This document shows positions 24,049-34,636 of a DNA stretch of 64,000 bases, in pieces. The translations under genes and the position numbers were made by a program. Under the pieces are notes generated by a model that did not search any database, was not told where the DNA came from, and was given only the letters and a program-made list of their open reading frames with translations. Every line of letters begins with the position of its first letter. The stretch's first letter is position 1. The stretch covers positions 1 to 64,000 of the forward strand of contig JAJRXK010000093.1 of NCBI GenBank assembly GCA_024276305.1. Direction: 5' to 3'. The stretch is from Candidatus Krumholzibacteriota bacterium (GTDB lineage Bacteria; Krumholzibacteriota; Krumholzibacteriia; JAJRXK01).

Positions 24049-25017
24049 ATGGCGAAACAGAATCCAGCCCCACCGAAACGCTGGTGGATCGTGGCCGCGG
24101 TGATGGGGATCACCATCATCACCGCGGCGCAACTCATGAAGCCCTCAGCTTCTCCGGATTCCATCCAGTCGGTCGCAGATCAGAGCAGTGCTGAACTGTG
24201 CATCATTCCCAAGTCGCCGCTGACCTTCCACGCCTTGCGCGTGGAAGGTGCGCTGCTTCGTGCGGCCCAGCCCGGAGGATTCGAAAACGCCGTCTCTGGA
24301 GCCGCACGCACGAACATCGTGTGGTCGGTGGACGGTCGAGAAGTCCATCGAGGTCCAGAGCTGAATCCGAAGTTCTTTCGCAAGGGCAGCGTGGTCGAGG
24401 CTCGGGTCCAGGAAGTGCTTCCCGATGGAAGTGCCACCATCCAAGGGCGCGCGATGGTCCACATCGGCGACGCCCGTCCGCAGATCAAGTCGGTCACGGT
24501 CCAACGTGATCCCCAGGATCCGCGGTGGCTACAGGCTCACGTCCAAGCCGTCGACGCCGATGACGATCCCCTCACCCTCGAGTATCGTTGGTCGTGCAAC
24601 GGCAAGGCCGTTCGTCGCACTCAGGGTAGTCGCGCGTGCACCGATGGAATCGATTCCGGCCAGCACATGCAGGTCGAAGTGATAGCCTTCGACGGCCAAC
24701 TCCGCAGCGATCCCCTGACTTCGAGAGCGGTCGCCATCGACAATCACCCCCCGGAATTGATGGCGCCCCAGACTCCGCGAATGGAGAGACTCGACAACGG
24801 TGATCTCGTCGCGCACATGGTGGTGCGGGGCAGGGATCCCGATGGTGACGACACCGAGGTTGCCCTCGTCGAGGCTCCAGCCGGATTCCGCTGGGACGCC
24901 GTCGAGCAGGCCCTGGTTTGGACGATTCTCAACGGCAAAGAGGTCGTGGACGTGACTCTGCGGGTGAAAGACGCCCGAGGCGCTTCGGCCCAACGCACGA
25001 TGAGCGTCCGACGCTGA
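24049..25017 (+). CDS. Membrane-anchored protein of unknown function with Ig/PKD-like repeats, in the pilin operon
   Basis: N-terminal TM (RWWIVAAVMGITIITAAQL), two repeats of the DADDDPLTLEYRWSCNG / DPDGDDTEVALVEAPAGFRWD type. Confidence 0.6.
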   Translation: MAKQNPAPPKRWWIVAAVMGITIITAAQLMKPSASPDSIQSVADQSSAELCIIPKSPLTFHALRVEGALLRAAQPGGFENAVSGAARTNIVWSVDGREVHRGPELNPKFFRKGSVVEARVQEVLPDGSATIQGRAMVHIGDARPQIKSVTVQRDPQDPRWLQAHVQAVDADDDPLTLEYRWSCNGKAVRRTQGSRACTDGIDSGQHMQVEVIAFDGQLRSDPLTSRAVAIDNHPPELMAPQTPRMERLDNGDLVAHMVVRGRDPDGDDTEVALVEAPAGFRWDAVEQALVWTILNGKEVVDVTLRVKDARGASAQRTMSVRR

Positions 25018-25029
25018 GAGCGGCCCAGC

Positions 25030-25833
25030 TCAGGGCTGATTCCGTCCCCGACTGCGATAGAGCCAACGCAGAGACCCCATGGACGCCTTGGTCACCGGAA
25101 CCACGCCCTCCGGATGGAGAACCACCTGATCGTCACGGAAGAGGATCCGGAGAAATTGACCGTTCCCCCGCGCCGATCCATACCAGGAGTCGGTGGTCAA
25201 GAAACGCCGAGCCCGCACGCCGGAAAGGTTTCGGCCCGAGAGATCCACCGACTCTCCGGTGGGCAAGGCCAAGACCGCGGCATCCTCGACCCTGATGCGA
25301 CGAGCCAGCGCGGGAACCCCTCCGAAGAGCGCCACCGTATCCAGCGCCCCGATGCTGAAGCGGAGCGAATCCGGAGAACCGACTCCTGCGGGCACCGAAA
25401 CTCTTCCGACCCAAGTCCAGGTCGAGTCTCCTCCCGCCAACCGGTCGTCCGAAGCCACCCAGGGCAAGGGAGGCTCGTAGAAGACTCTCAGTGCAGGACG
25501 ATCGAATCCGACGAGCTGGATCTCGTTCGCAGCCGGATTCGACGGATCGGAATTGCGAAACCATTGGACCAGTCCCCCCTGGAACTTCTGGCTCCACTGA
25601 GCCCGGATCACGTCATCCCGCTGGACCACGAAGGAGTCCGCCCCGGCGTAGATCGACGAGTCCTCGAAGGACACTCCAAAACTGAGGGATACCGTGGAGT
25701 CGACCACTTCCTCGTAGAGGTAGGTCGTGCCACGAGGCACGAATCCGCCGGCCTCCGCCGTCTCCGTTCGACTCGAGCCGATCACGAATACTATCAGGAG
25801 AACGAAGGTCCGAAGGATTCTGGACGGGGGCAT
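25030..25833 (-). CDS. Exported hypothetical protein
   Basis: Signal peptide; 267 aa; no family recognised. Confidence 0.55.
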   Translation of the reverse strand: MPPSRILRTFVLLIVFVIGSSRTETAEAGGFVPRGTTYLYEEVVDSTVSLSFGVSFEDSSIYAGADSFVVQRDDVIRAQWSQKFQGGLVQWFRNSDPSNPAANEIQLVGFDRPALRVFYEPPLPWVASDDRLAGGDSTWTWVGRVSVPAGVGSPDSLRFSIGALDTVALFGGVPALARRIRVEDAAVLALPTGESVDLSGRNLSGVRARRFLTTDSWYGSARGNGQFLRILFRDDQVVLHPEGVVPVTKASMGSLRWLYRSRGRNQP

Positions 25834-25834
25834 C

Positions 25835-26839
25835 TCAGGCCTTTCGAGTGACGCGAGTCTCGTCGATGAAGCTATGGCTCTCCGCGCACCGGTGGATCCT
25901 ACGAATCTCGCGGACTCCCAATTCCTTCACGAAGAGTGCGGATTCCTGATTGTGCGAGGTTCGACTCACGGTCGTGTTGTCGGTGCAGATGGCCACCGGA
26001 ATGCCATGCTCGAGGAAAGTGAAGATGGGGTGACGTTCGCCCTTGGCCACCGCTCCAGTCTGGTAGTTGGAGGTGGGAGCACATTCGACGAGAATCTTGT
26101 CCTTGGCCATGCGCCGCAAGAGAGCCTTGTCCCGAACTGCGCTGCAGCCATGTCCGATGCGAATGCACCCCAACTCGTCGATCGCCTGCCACACATAGTG
26201 AGGCCCTTCGTCTTCCCCCGCGTGAGCCGTCAACCCCAATCCCCCTCTGCGAGCGATCTCATAGGAGGGTTGGAACAGTCCGGGGGGATTGCCTCGCTCG
26301 GCACCGGCGAGGTCGAAACCCACGACTCCGGTTCTGCCGTGAAGGTACTGGGCCTCACTGATCGCCGCCTTGGCGAGAATCTTGGCCACGTGCGGCCCAT
26401 GATGCCGCATGGCGATGATGATCAACCCGGTGCGGACGCCATACTTCGCGCGCACCTTGTTCAGGCCCGCAAGAACACTCCGGATCGCCTGACGTACCGT
26501 AAGTCCGGCGTAGACGTGAATGATCGGCGCATAGCGCAATTCGAAGGTGCGTACGCCCTGCTTCGCGGCCGCCGCTCCCACCGCCTCCGCCACCCGGGAA
26601 ATGTTTTCGTAGAATTGGGTGATCCACATGGGATAGTGGAACTTGTCGAGATAGCTGAGCAGGGAGCCCTCTTCCTCGGGCTGGAGCTGCAACAATTTTT
26701 TCATCTCCGCAAGCGAATCCACCGGATTGAGACCATATTCCTTCATGATCTTCCAAGTCACCGCGGGAGGAATGGAGCCATCGAGATGCTGATGAAGCTC
26801 CACTTTGGGCATTCTTTCGATGGACACGGGGATCTTCAT
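25835..26839 (-). CDS. Adenosine deaminase family protein
   Basis: PKVELHQHLDGSIPP, LTAHAGEDEGP, RIGHGC, VECAPTSNYQTGAV, ICTDNTTVS. Confidence 0.95.
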   Translation of the reverse strand: MKIPVSIERMPKVELHQHLDGSIPPAVTWKIMKEYGLNPVDSLAEMKKLLQLQPEEEGSLLSYLDKFHYPMWITQFYENISRVAEAVGAAAAKQGVRTFELRYAPIIHVYAGLTVRQAIRSVLAGLNKVRAKYGVRTGLIIIAMRHHGPHVAKILAKAAISEAQYLHGRTGVVGFDLAGAERGNPPGLFQPSYEIARRGGLGLTAHAGEDEGPHYVWQAIDELGCIRIGHGCSAVRDKALLRRMAKDKILVECAPTSNYQTGAVAKGERHPIFTFLEHGIPVAICTDNTTVSRTSHNQESALFVKELGVREIRRIHRCAESHSFIDETRVTRKA

Positions 26840-26929
26840 GGGCCTCCCGGCTCAGCTTGGGATTCGGTGGTCGACGATTGAAATCGGACATTGGTTCTGG
26901 GTGCCAACCTTCTCGAGAGGAATCTGTCC

Positions 26930-27649
26930 ATGATCTACGGAGTCCATCCCGTCCTCGAGGCCCTGCGGGCTCAGCGACGACACCTGAGGGCATTGTACTA
27001 CCGAGAGGGAAGCGATGCCAAAACCGTTGAGCGCGCGATCGAACTAGCCCAAGGCTGCGGCATCGCAGCCTACGGTCTGGCCAACGAAGATCTCCATCGA
27101 AAATCCGGGAGCCGCCAACACCAAGGCCTCGTTCTCGACTGCGGAGAACTCCCCAAGCTGGCGCTCAAGGAATGGCTCGCCACCGCTCCGGCCGAAAGCA
27201 CGTTGGTGGCCCTCGACCAGATCGAAGACCCCCAGAACACCGGTGGCATCGCCAGAAGTGCGAAGTTCTTCGGTGCAACGGCCTTGGTGCTCCACCGATC
27301 TCGCAGCGCTCCGCTCAGCGCGGCCGCCACCAAAGCTTCTGCGGGAGCGCTCGAAAGCTTTCCGATCGTGGAGGTCGGCAACTTGGCCCAGGCGCTTCGA
27401 AGTCTGAAGAAAGAAGGGTTCTGGATCGCAGGAAGCGCCATCGGCGAGAAGTGTCGTGACTATCGCAGGGTCGACGTACCGCGTCCCCGAGTCCTGGTCT
27501 TGGGCAGTGAGGGCAGCGGTCTCCGACGCTTGACGCGCGAACGCTGCGACGACTTGCTCTACATCCCCCGTCAGACCGAAGAAGCTGGAGGCGTCGATTC
27601 TCTCAACGTCAGTGCTGCAGCCGCAGTGTTCCTCGCTCATTGGGCCTGA
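26930..27649 (+). CDS. rlmB: 23S rRNA (guanosine-2'-O)-methyltransferase RlmB-like (SpoU/TrmH family)
   Basis: IYGVHPVLEALRA..., ALDQIEDPQNTGGIARSAKFFGA, LVLGSEGSGLRRLTRERCDDLLYIP, SLNVSAAAAVFL. Confidence 0.92.
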   Translation: MIYGVHPVLEALRAQRRHLRALYYREGSDAKTVERAIELAQGCGIAAYGLANEDLHRKSGSRQHQGLVLDCGELPKLALKEWLATAPAESTLVALDQIEDPQNTGGIARSAKFFGATALVLHRSRSAPLSAAATKASAGALESFPIVEVGNLAQALRSLKKEGFWIAGSAIGEKCRDYRRVDVPRPRVLVLGSEGSGLRRLTRERCDDLLYIPRQTEEAGGVDSLNVSAAAAVFLAHWA

Positions 27650-28378
27650 CTAAGGTTTGCGAGCCTCGTAGATCACCCCACCACCCCAACCCAGGCGCTC
27701 CTTGATCCGACGAACGCGCTCCCGACCCAAGACTCGATCGAAGAGGGCATTGAGCTTGTAGGAATTGACCACTCTCAACAGCCCGAGATCTCCTCGCGGA
27801 TCCACCGTCGTCTCACTCTCGAGGTCGAAATGCTGTCGTAAAATGTATCGTAATTCTTTTTTTGACAGCCAGTTACGAATCTGCCCGGGCTTCGGGGCTC
27901 CAATGTCGCTCCGGCGATCGTAGACGTATTTGTTGATGGTCGTCAGGATCAGGATTCCGCCAGGACGCAGCACTCGGGACATCTCGGCCACGAAGACTGT
28001 GGGGTTCTCCACATAGAAGAGGGTCTCCATGCAGATCACGACGTCGAAGGATTCTGGTGGAAGTCCCGTCTCACAAAAGTCGCCGCAGAGGAAGGTCGCA
28101 GCGGGCACACGTTCCCGAGCCGCTTCGATGGCCTTGGGCGAGATATCGATTCCCACCACCGAACCTTCGGACAACAGGCGCTCGCACAACCATCCGGTGC
28201 TGCAACCCACTTCGAGGATCTCTGGATGGTCCAGTTCCATCGCATGAAGATCCGACAACACGCGCTCGGCGCGTACTCGAATCTCTTCGCTCACGTCTTC
28301 GAAATCCACACTTCGGTAGCGAAGGTTCCAGTCGTCATAATAACGCTGCTGCTCTTCGAGGGGCGGAAGATCAGACAT
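27650..28378 (-). CDS. Class I SAM-dependent methyltransferase
   Basis: ILEVGCSTGWLCERLLSEGSVVGIDISPKAIEAAR...FDVVICMETLFYVENP. Confidence 0.87.
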   Translation of the reverse strand: MSDLPPLEEQQRYYDDWNLRYRSVDFEDVSEEIRVRAERVLSDLHAMELDHPEILEVGCSTGWLCERLLSEGSVVGIDISPKAIEAARERVPAATFLCGDFCETGLPPESFDVVICMETLFYVENPTVFVAEMSRVLRPGGILILTTINKYVYDRRSDIGAPKPGQIRNWLSKKELRYILRQHFDLESETTVDPRGDLGLLRVVNSYKLNALFDRVLGRERVRRIKERLGWGGGVIYEARKP

Positions 28379-28631
28379 GTCAATTCCTGGGTACGGGCAT
28401 GGTCGCGAAGTCGGGACACCATCCACAGCTTAGCCCATCGCCGCCCCAAATGATCCCTTTTCGTCCAATCGACAGATTCACGAATTCTGAACAAGGCCTG
28501 ATTCGGCAGGATTCGGAGTCCTGAGGGGCAATCGGAGGCCTTCGGAACTTTGTGGTCGAAAGACAACAAAATCTCTCGGCGCAGAGGGCTGCCACCCGAA
28601 GTATACTGTACGCAGCTCCAGTGCCCAGGGC

Positions 28632-30179
28632 TTGATCATGCAAACAAGGGAAAGCTCACACTCAGCGCGAATCCGCGCGTTCTCGATGGAGAACAGAGCC
28701 CTCCACCTGTGGTGGGTCGTGGGCCTCTCCTTGAGCCTGCTGGTCGGATGCAATCCTTCGGTGGGAGAAGAACCAACCCTCCCTGGAATGCACCCCATCG
28801 GTTTCGACGAACCGCAGGTCGAGCGCGACCTCCAGGACATTCGACGCAGCGGATCCTTGAAGGTACTTCTGCGAAACAGCAGTAGCAGCTATTACATCTT
28901 GCGGGGTGAGGAGTACGGCTTCGAATTCGAACTCGCCCGCGATATTGCCGAGCAGCTCGGAGTCCAACTCCAGGTCGTGCTTCCGGACAGCCAGCTTCAC
29001 CCGCTGGCCATGTTGAACAAAGGCTACGTGGATCTGGTCGCGATTCCCTTTGCCCAACAGGACCTCGACACCTACCGAGTCTCCGCCACCGCCCCCTACG
29101 ACCGCATGCGGGAGGTCCTGGTCACCCGCGAAGAGCTGCTGCCCGACCTCGGTTCGGCGAGGGATCTCGCCGGCCGAATGGTGGCCGTCCGCCATTTCTC
29201 GAGCGAGGAGCAGATCCTGCTGCGCACTCGCCAGCAGGGCATCGCGGTCGGAATCGTGATGCATCCGCCCCAGGTTTCCACCGCGGAAATCCTCGAACTG
29301 GTCGCTGACGGCACCTATCCTGCGTCTCTGGCTCCTGAAGGCGCCGCCCGTCAACAGATGCAGCTACGGGAGAATCTGCGCATCGCCTTTCCCATGAGTG
29401 GCGAGATCTCTGCCCTGTGGAGCGTCCGCTCCAACAGCTTCGAGCTGAGGGATGCGGTGAGCCAGGCTCTTCGTCGTCACTACCAGGAGACCGACGGCCG
29501 CCTGGTCCGCTCGGAATTCTACAACGTCATTCGTCAGCGTTACTACTCCGACGAACGTTTCGTTCGCAATCACGACACGCATCCCTTCCGATTCGGAAGG
29601 ACCGGGCACCTCTCTCCCTACGACGCGCTCTTCCAGAGAGTGGCCGCAGAGAATCACATGAACTGGCGACTGCTCGCCGCCATGGCCTTCCAGGAGAGTC
29701 GATTCGATCCCCTTCAGAAATCCTGGGCCGGAGCGGTGGGGCTCCTCCAACTTCGCCCGAGCACCGCCGGAGTGAGCGAAGAGCAATTGATGGATCCCGA
29801 GATCAATGTGCCGCTGGGAGCCCAACACTTCCGTTCGCTCTACCAGGCCTATTCCTACCTCGACCCCTCCGAACGTTTGAGTTTCGCGCTGGCCGCCTAC
29901 AACTGTGGAAAGGGGCATCTCGACGATGCCCGCATGCTCTCGATCATGCGCAACCTCGATCCCAACGTGTGGAAGGGAAGCGTCCGAGAGAGCCTGTTGC
30001 TCCTGCAGAAACCCCAATATCACGCGCGTACTCGATACGGCTTCGTGCGCGGCGAGGAAACGGTCAATTACGTCGAAGAGATCCTGCGACGTTATTCCCT
30101 GCTCCAACAGCTCGCACCCGAAGTTCCCGCGGTAGCCGCCGTCGGTTCTTTCGGCGACGGACACGGGGCCTCGGACTGA
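28632..30179 (+). CDS. mltF: MltF-like lytic transglycosylase (solute-binding domain plus SLT domain)
   Basis: LLVGCNP lipobox; SBP_bac_3-like region; SLT motif NWRLLAAMAFQESRFDPLQKSWAGAVGLLQLRPSTA, AAYNCGKGHLDDA. Confidence 0.88.
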   Translation: MIMQTRESSHSARIRAFSMENRALHLWWVVGLSLSLLVGCNPSVGEEPTLPGMHPIGFDEPQVERDLQDIRRSGSLKVLLRNSSSSYYILRGEEYGFEFELARDIAEQLGVQLQVVLPDSQLHPLAMLNKGYVDLVAIPFAQQDLDTYRVSATAPYDRMREVLVTREELLPDLGSARDLAGRMVAVRHFSSEEQILLRTRQQGIAVGIVMHPPQVSTAEILELVADGTYPASLAPEGAARQQMQLRENLRIAFPMSGEISALWSVRSNSFELRDAVSQALRRHYQETDGRLVRSEFYNVIRQRYYSDERFVRNHDTHPFRFGRTGHLSPYDALFQRVAAENHMNWRLLAAMAFQESRFDPLQKSWAGAVGLLQLRPSTAGVSEEQLMDPEINVPLGAQHFRSLYQAYSYLDPSERLSFALAAYNCGKGHLDDARMLSIMRNLDPNVWKGSVRESLLLLQKPQYHARTRYGFVRGEETVNYVEEILRRYSLLQQLAPEVPAVAAVGSFGDGHGASD

Positions 30180-30185
30180 ACCCTC

Positions 30186-30428
30186 TCAGAGTTCCTTGTG
30201 CGACCCATCGCAGAAGGGATCCGCCGTTTGATTGTGCTTGCATCCGCAGAGCGCAACCTTCTTGTCCTCCTCGAGCTCGAAGAGAATGGGGCCCAGGCCG
30301 GTCCCCTTGTGGGAGCCGTCGCAGAAGGGCTCCTTCTCCGATCGCCCGCATGCGCACCAGGCGTACTTGCCGGCCTCGAGGTCGAGGACATGGGGAGACT
30401 TCTGAGCACATCTCGGTTCTTCGGACAT
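30186..30428 (-). CDS. CDGSH iron-sulfur domain protein
   Basis: Two CxCxn..FCDGSHK motifs (CACGRSEKEPFCDGSHKG; CGCKHNQTADPFCDGSHKE). Confidence 0.93.
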   Translation of the reverse strand: MSEEPRCAQKSPHVLDLEAGKYAWCACGRSEKEPFCDGSHKGTGLGPILFELEEDKKVALCGCKHNQTADPFCDGSHKEL

Positions 30429-30642
30429 CGCAACTCCTGAAGTCGAGACCCAAAGGGGTCAATAGAGCGGGGGTTGATCTGGGCGAGAGATGCTAGCGCG
30501 AAATCGTCTCGGCTCCTAGCTCCTTGGTGGACAGCGACCGAAATTCGGTCGATCGAGAAATCCGGCGCTTCTCGGGCTTTTCTTCTATACTCGGTCCTCC
30601 CCCGGCCCGGATCCTCACCTTCCCGCACCCGAGGCAGGTCCC

Positions 30643-33471
30643 ATGGCTGCTTCTCTCTCCGAGCACCCCTACGCCAGCTTCATCCACCGGGTGGAGAAGC
30701 CCGCTCGTTACCTCGGGGGGGAATTCCACCAAACGGTCAAGGATCCGAAGACCGTACGGCTCTCATTGGCCTTGGCCTTCCCGGACCTCTACGACATCGG
30801 AATGAGCCACCTGGGAACCAAGATTCTCTACTCCCTGGTGAACAAGGAACCCGACCTCCTCTGCGAAAGGGCCTTCGCCCCCTGGCCGGACATGGAACGG
30901 GAGCTGCGCGACCGCGGCTTGCCGGTGCTCAGCTGCGAGAACCGTCGTCCCCTGCGCGACTTCGACGTCCTCGGATTCTCGCTTCAGTACGAGCTCACGT
31001 TCACCAACCTGCTGAACCTCCTCGACCTGAGCGGGATCGCGCTGCGCTCCGACCAGCGGCGGGAAGAAGATCCGATCATCCTGGCGGGAGGGCCCATCGC
31101 GACCCAACCCGAGCCGATGGCTCCCTTCGTCGACGCATTCCTCATCGGCGACGCCGAGGCGATCCTTCCCACTCTGCTGCGCACGATCGCCGAGGGGCGC
31201 GAGGCGGGAGTCTCGCGGCAGGAGATCCTGGTCTCGCTGGCCCGACTCGGCGGACTCTACTGTCCCGCTCTCTACGAAACGGCGGTGGACCCGCGCAGCG
31301 GTTTCGAAGTGGTCACCGGGCCGAAGATCGACGAGGTTTGCGCACGACCGAAGCGCCAAATCGTCGAGAACCTGAGCGACTATCCTTTTCCTGACGACAG
31401 TCCGGTGGCTGCAGCCCAGGCGATCTTCGATCGCATGAGTGTCGAGATCGCCCGCGGCTGCACCGAAGGTTGTCGCTTCTGCCAAGCCGGGATGATCTAC
31501 CGACCGGTCCGGGAGCGAGATCCCCAGGACGTCATCGACACGGTCCTGCGCGCGGTCGACAAGGGCGGCTACGACGAAGCCGGACTCACCACTCTCTCGA
31601 CTGCGGACTACAGCTGCATCAGTCCGCTGATGAGCGAACTCATGAAGGAACTGCGAGCTCGCAAGGTCTCGCTGAGCGTGGCCTCGCTGAGAGCCTACGG
31701 CCTCGACGAGCCCACTCTCGACGAAATGGCCAGCTACCGGGCCCAGGGATTGACCTTTGCTCCGGAAGCGGGCACTCAGCGGATGCGAGACGTCATCAAC
31801 AAGAACGTCACCGAAGAAGACATCACCCGAACTGCGCACCGGATCTACGAGCGCGGCTGGAAACGGATGAAGCTCTACTTCATGATCGGTCTGCCCACTG
31901 AAGAAGATGAAGACGTACGGGGCATCATGGACCTGGGCCATCGAATGAAAGAGATCGGCGCGAAGTACCAGGGACGTCGCGCCGAGATCACGGTCAGCGT
32001 GAGCAGCCACGTGCCCAAGCCCCACACTCCCTTCCAGTGGGTGGCCATGGACTCTCTCGAGGAGATCGAACGCAAACAGGACCTCCTCCAGGAACAGGCT
32101 CGGCGTCACCGCCTCGAGTTTCGTCGCCACGACCCCCGGACCAGCATGCTCGAGGGCATTCTAGGCCGAGGGGATCGTCGGGTGGCCACGGTGATCGAGA
32201 AGGCATTCCTGAAGGGTTGCCGCTTCGACGGCTGGGACGAGCACCTCGACTGGCAGGCGTGGGTCGAAGCCATCGAGGAGAGCGGCATCGATCCCTCCCT
32301 CTACCTCGGAACCATCGCCCTCGATGCGCGCACTCCCTGGGATCACCTCGACATGCAGCTCGAGGAGCGTTTCCTCCAGACCGACTACAAACGAGCCATG
32401 GCCAGCAAGCTGAGTCCGCCCTGCGGCAAGCCGGCCGGAGCCCAGGTTCATCCCGCGGATCTCCAGTCTCACGATGCGGACACCCGGCGTTTGGTCTGCT
32501 ACCACTGCGGAGTCGCCTGTGACCTCGAGGGCATGCGCGAGGAGCGTCGAGACTTTCTGGAGAAGCTGCGCGCCTTCGAACCCCGCAGCGGCGACCGAGC
32601 CCGAGCCACCCGCGAGGCCAAGCAGGAGCGCATCGCCAGGGGCGCCGCACCCCACCAGCTGGATCAAGGCGAAGCCCTCCGGCTTCGTTTCACCATGCGC
32701 AAATTCGGCGCGGACTCCATGACCGGTCACCTCGACCTGGTCCGCAAGCTCCCCCGCATCTTCCGGCGCGCGGGGGTGGAGGTCTTCTACACCGAGGGAT
32801 ACCACCCCAAGCCCTCGATTGCCTTCGGTCCGGCCCTGCCCCTGGGAGTTCAGGGCCTGGCCGAGCCCTTCGAGATCAAGTTGGTGCGCCGAGTCGACGC
32901 CACGGGGCAGGACCAGAGGCCCGACCCCGCAGAATTGCTCCGCCGCCTCAACGCGGTGGCCGAATCGGGGATCGAATTCATGTCCTGCGAGATCCTCGAG
33001 GAGGGCAGCGGCAGGCTGGGACGATTGCTCTCGGAGGCCGAGTACCTGGTCCGGCCCGACTTCCAGCCGCGGCCGGACCTCGATCGGATTCGGGCCGCAC
33101 TGGACCGTTTCCGCCGGGCCGAGAGCTGGCCTCTCCTTCTGTCGCGCAAGCGCAAGGAACACCCCATCGACCTGCGGCAGACCGCTCCTCAGGTCGATCT
33201 CGTGGACCCGTCTGCATCGAAGGAGATTGATCTGTCCTGGCTCCCCTCCCCGCAGGCGCCGACCTTTCGGCTGCGCCTCCGACTGGGAGGAAGTGCCCAG
33301 GTGCGTCCAGAGGAAGTGCTGCGCGCGGTGTTGAAGGAGGATCCCTTCGACCTCCCCCCGGTGCGCATTCTCCGCCTGGGCTTCCGCATCGCTCCCCCGC
33401 CTCCGCCCCCGCCGGAAGAGGCCTCGAAAGTTGGGGAGAAACACCTTCAGGAACAGGGCCAATTCGGCTAG
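30643..33471 (+). CDS. TIGR03960-type B12-binding/radical SAM protein fused to a DUF2344 domain
   Basis: EIARGCTEGCRFCQAGMIYRPVRER radical SAM CxxxCxxC; C-terminal RFTMRKFGADSMTGHLDLVRKLPRIFRRAGVEVFYTEGYHPKPSIAFGPALPLG. Confidence 0.92.
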   Translation: MAASLSEHPYASFIHRVEKPARYLGGEFHQTVKDPKTVRLSLALAFPDLYDIGMSHLGTKILYSLVNKEPDLLCERAFAPWPDMERELRDRGLPVLSCENRRPLRDFDVLGFSLQYELTFTNLLNLLDLSGIALRSDQRREEDPIILAGGPIATQPEPMAPFVDAFLIGDAEAILPTLLRTIAEGREAGVSRQEILVSLARLGGLYCPALYETAVDPRSGFEVVTGPKIDEVCARPKRQIVENLSDYPFPDDSPVAAAQAIFDRMSVEIARGCTEGCRFCQAGMIYRPVRERDPQDVIDTVLRAVDKGGYDEAGLTTLSTADYSCISPLMSELMKELRARKVSLSVASLRAYGLDEPTLDEMASYRAQGLTFAPEAGTQRMRDVINKNVTEEDITRTAHRIYERGWKRMKLYFMIGLPTEEDEDVRGIMDLGHRMKEIGAKYQGRRAEITVSVSSHVPKPHTPFQWVAMDSLEEIERKQDLLQEQARRHRLEFRRHDPRTSMLEGILGRGDRRVATVIEKAFLKGCRFDGWDEHLDWQAWVEAIEESGIDPSLYLGTIALDARTPWDHLDMQLEERFLQTDYKRAMASKLSPPCGKPAGAQVHPADLQSHDADTRRLVCYHCGVACDLEGMREERRDFLEKLRAFEPRSGDRARATREAKQERIARGAAPHQLDQGEALRLRFTMRKFGADSMTGHLDLVRKLPRIFRRAGVEVFYTEGYHPKPSIAFGPALPLGVQGLAEPFEIKLVRRVDATGQDQRPDPAELLRRLNAVAESGIEFMSCEILEEGSGRLGRLLSEAEYLVRPDFQPRPDLDRIRAALDRFRRAESWPLLLSRKRKEHPIDLRQTAPQVDLVDPSASKEIDLSWLPSPQAPTFRLRLRLGGSAQVRPEEVLRAVLKEDPFDLPPVRILRLGFRIAPPPPPPPEEASKVGEKHLQEQGQFG

Positions 33472-33482
33472 GATCCCGAATC

Positions 33483-34238
33483 ATGCGACCCCGTGACCCC
33501 CACACCCCCCCCTCGCGTCTCGGATGGCTCTGGATGGTCTGCGCCGAGGCCCGGGATCCCCGCCAGACCCGGCGGGGACAGAGACCCGTCGAAGTCCCGA
33601 ATGAAATCCTCGATTCGCGGCGGTCGAGCTGGGAGAATTGGCTCCTGGGCCGCACATATATCAACGAAGATCGATCCATTCAAGCTGCGCTCCGCGAGGG
33701 ACCGCAGGTCGCCGAATGGATATGCCTGCTGTCGGAGTCCTTCCATCCGCTGCGATGGACCTTCGGCCTGGGATTCGGCGAAGTCCGGGGAGAGAAAGAC
33801 GAAGAGGGCAGAGTCCATCTCGGCGGCGCGGCGGTCGATGAAGCCCGCCAAGCCCTCTGGGAAGCCCGGCGACACCGAGGAGCCGCCGTCGTGCGGGGCA
33901 TCGGCGCGGCCGAAGCGGGGGCGCTGGCCTCCCTCTTCGACCTCCAGAGCGAAATCCGTCGACGGTGGACTCTGCGGCAGGCGGAAACCGTGGTCCTCGC
34001 GCGATCCCACTCCGGCCGTGAAGTCGCCGAGATCTTGGGGGTCGGGCCCTCCGTGGTGAGCGAATGCCTGAGCGCGGCTTCCTACCGGGCCCTGCGCCGG
34101 TCCGAGACCGCGGCCGCTCAACTCCTGGGATGCTACGGGGGACGTCTCCACCTCGACCTCGAGGGCGAGCGCCTTTGCTTCCCGTCGATCACCGAGTCGG
34201 TGGGAAATGTGCGCCCTCAGTCCTTGGTCTCCGAATAA
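33483..34238 (+). CDS. Possible SatD-like protein with a C-terminal HTH
   Basis: FGLGFGEVRGEKDEEGRVHLGGAAVDEARQALW resembles SatD; HTH-like SGREVAEILGVGPSVVSECLSAASY. Confidence 0.45.
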   Translation: MRPRDPHTPPSRLGWLWMVCAEARDPRQTRRGQRPVEVPNEILDSRRSSWENWLLGRTYINEDRSIQAALREGPQVAEWICLLSESFHPLRWTFGLGFGEVRGEKDEEGRVHLGGAAVDEARQALWEARRHRGAAVVRGIGAAEAGALASLFDLQSEIRRRWTLRQAETVVLARSHSGREVAEILGVGPSVVSECLSAASYRALRRSETAAAQLLGCYGGRLHLDLEGERLCFPSITESVGNVRPQSLVSE

Positions 34239-34636
34239 CCCACCGCCACCAGGAAGCAGCTCCCGTCGGCGATGGTCTCCAGACCCAGCTCGGCGGCACG
34301 GGCCACCGCTGCAGGGCTCTCGGCGCCGGGCTGCATCCAAAGGATTTCGACCCCCGCCGCCGCCGCTTCTTCCACCACCTTTTCGGTGACTCGCGGAGGA
34401 GTGATCACCGAGATCGCTCGCGGCACCGACGGGAGTTCGGACAGACTGGCGAAGGCGGGATGGCCTTCGACCTCGGTCGCCTGGGGATTGATGGGCCAGG
34501 CCTCGCGCCCACTCTGGAAGTAGGCGCGCAGAACTTTGTTCCCGTACTTCTCGCGATCGGCCGAAGCCCCGACCACGGCGTAGGGTCCTTGGGCGAGGAA
34601 ATCCTCGATGATCTCGGGAATGCTTCGCGTCGACAT
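34217..34636 (-). CDS. CoA-binding domain protein (YccU-like)
   Basis: YAVVGASADREKYGNKVLRAYFQSGREAWPINP...ISVITPPRVTEKVVEEAAAAGVEILWMQPGAES. Confidence 0.92.
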   Translation of the reverse strand: MSTRSIPEIIEDFLAQGPYAVVGASADREKYGNKVLRAYFQSGREAWPINPQATEVEGHPAFASLSELPSVPRAISVITPPRVTEKVVEEAAAAGVEILWMQPGAESPAAVARAAELGLETIADGSCFLVAVGYSETKD

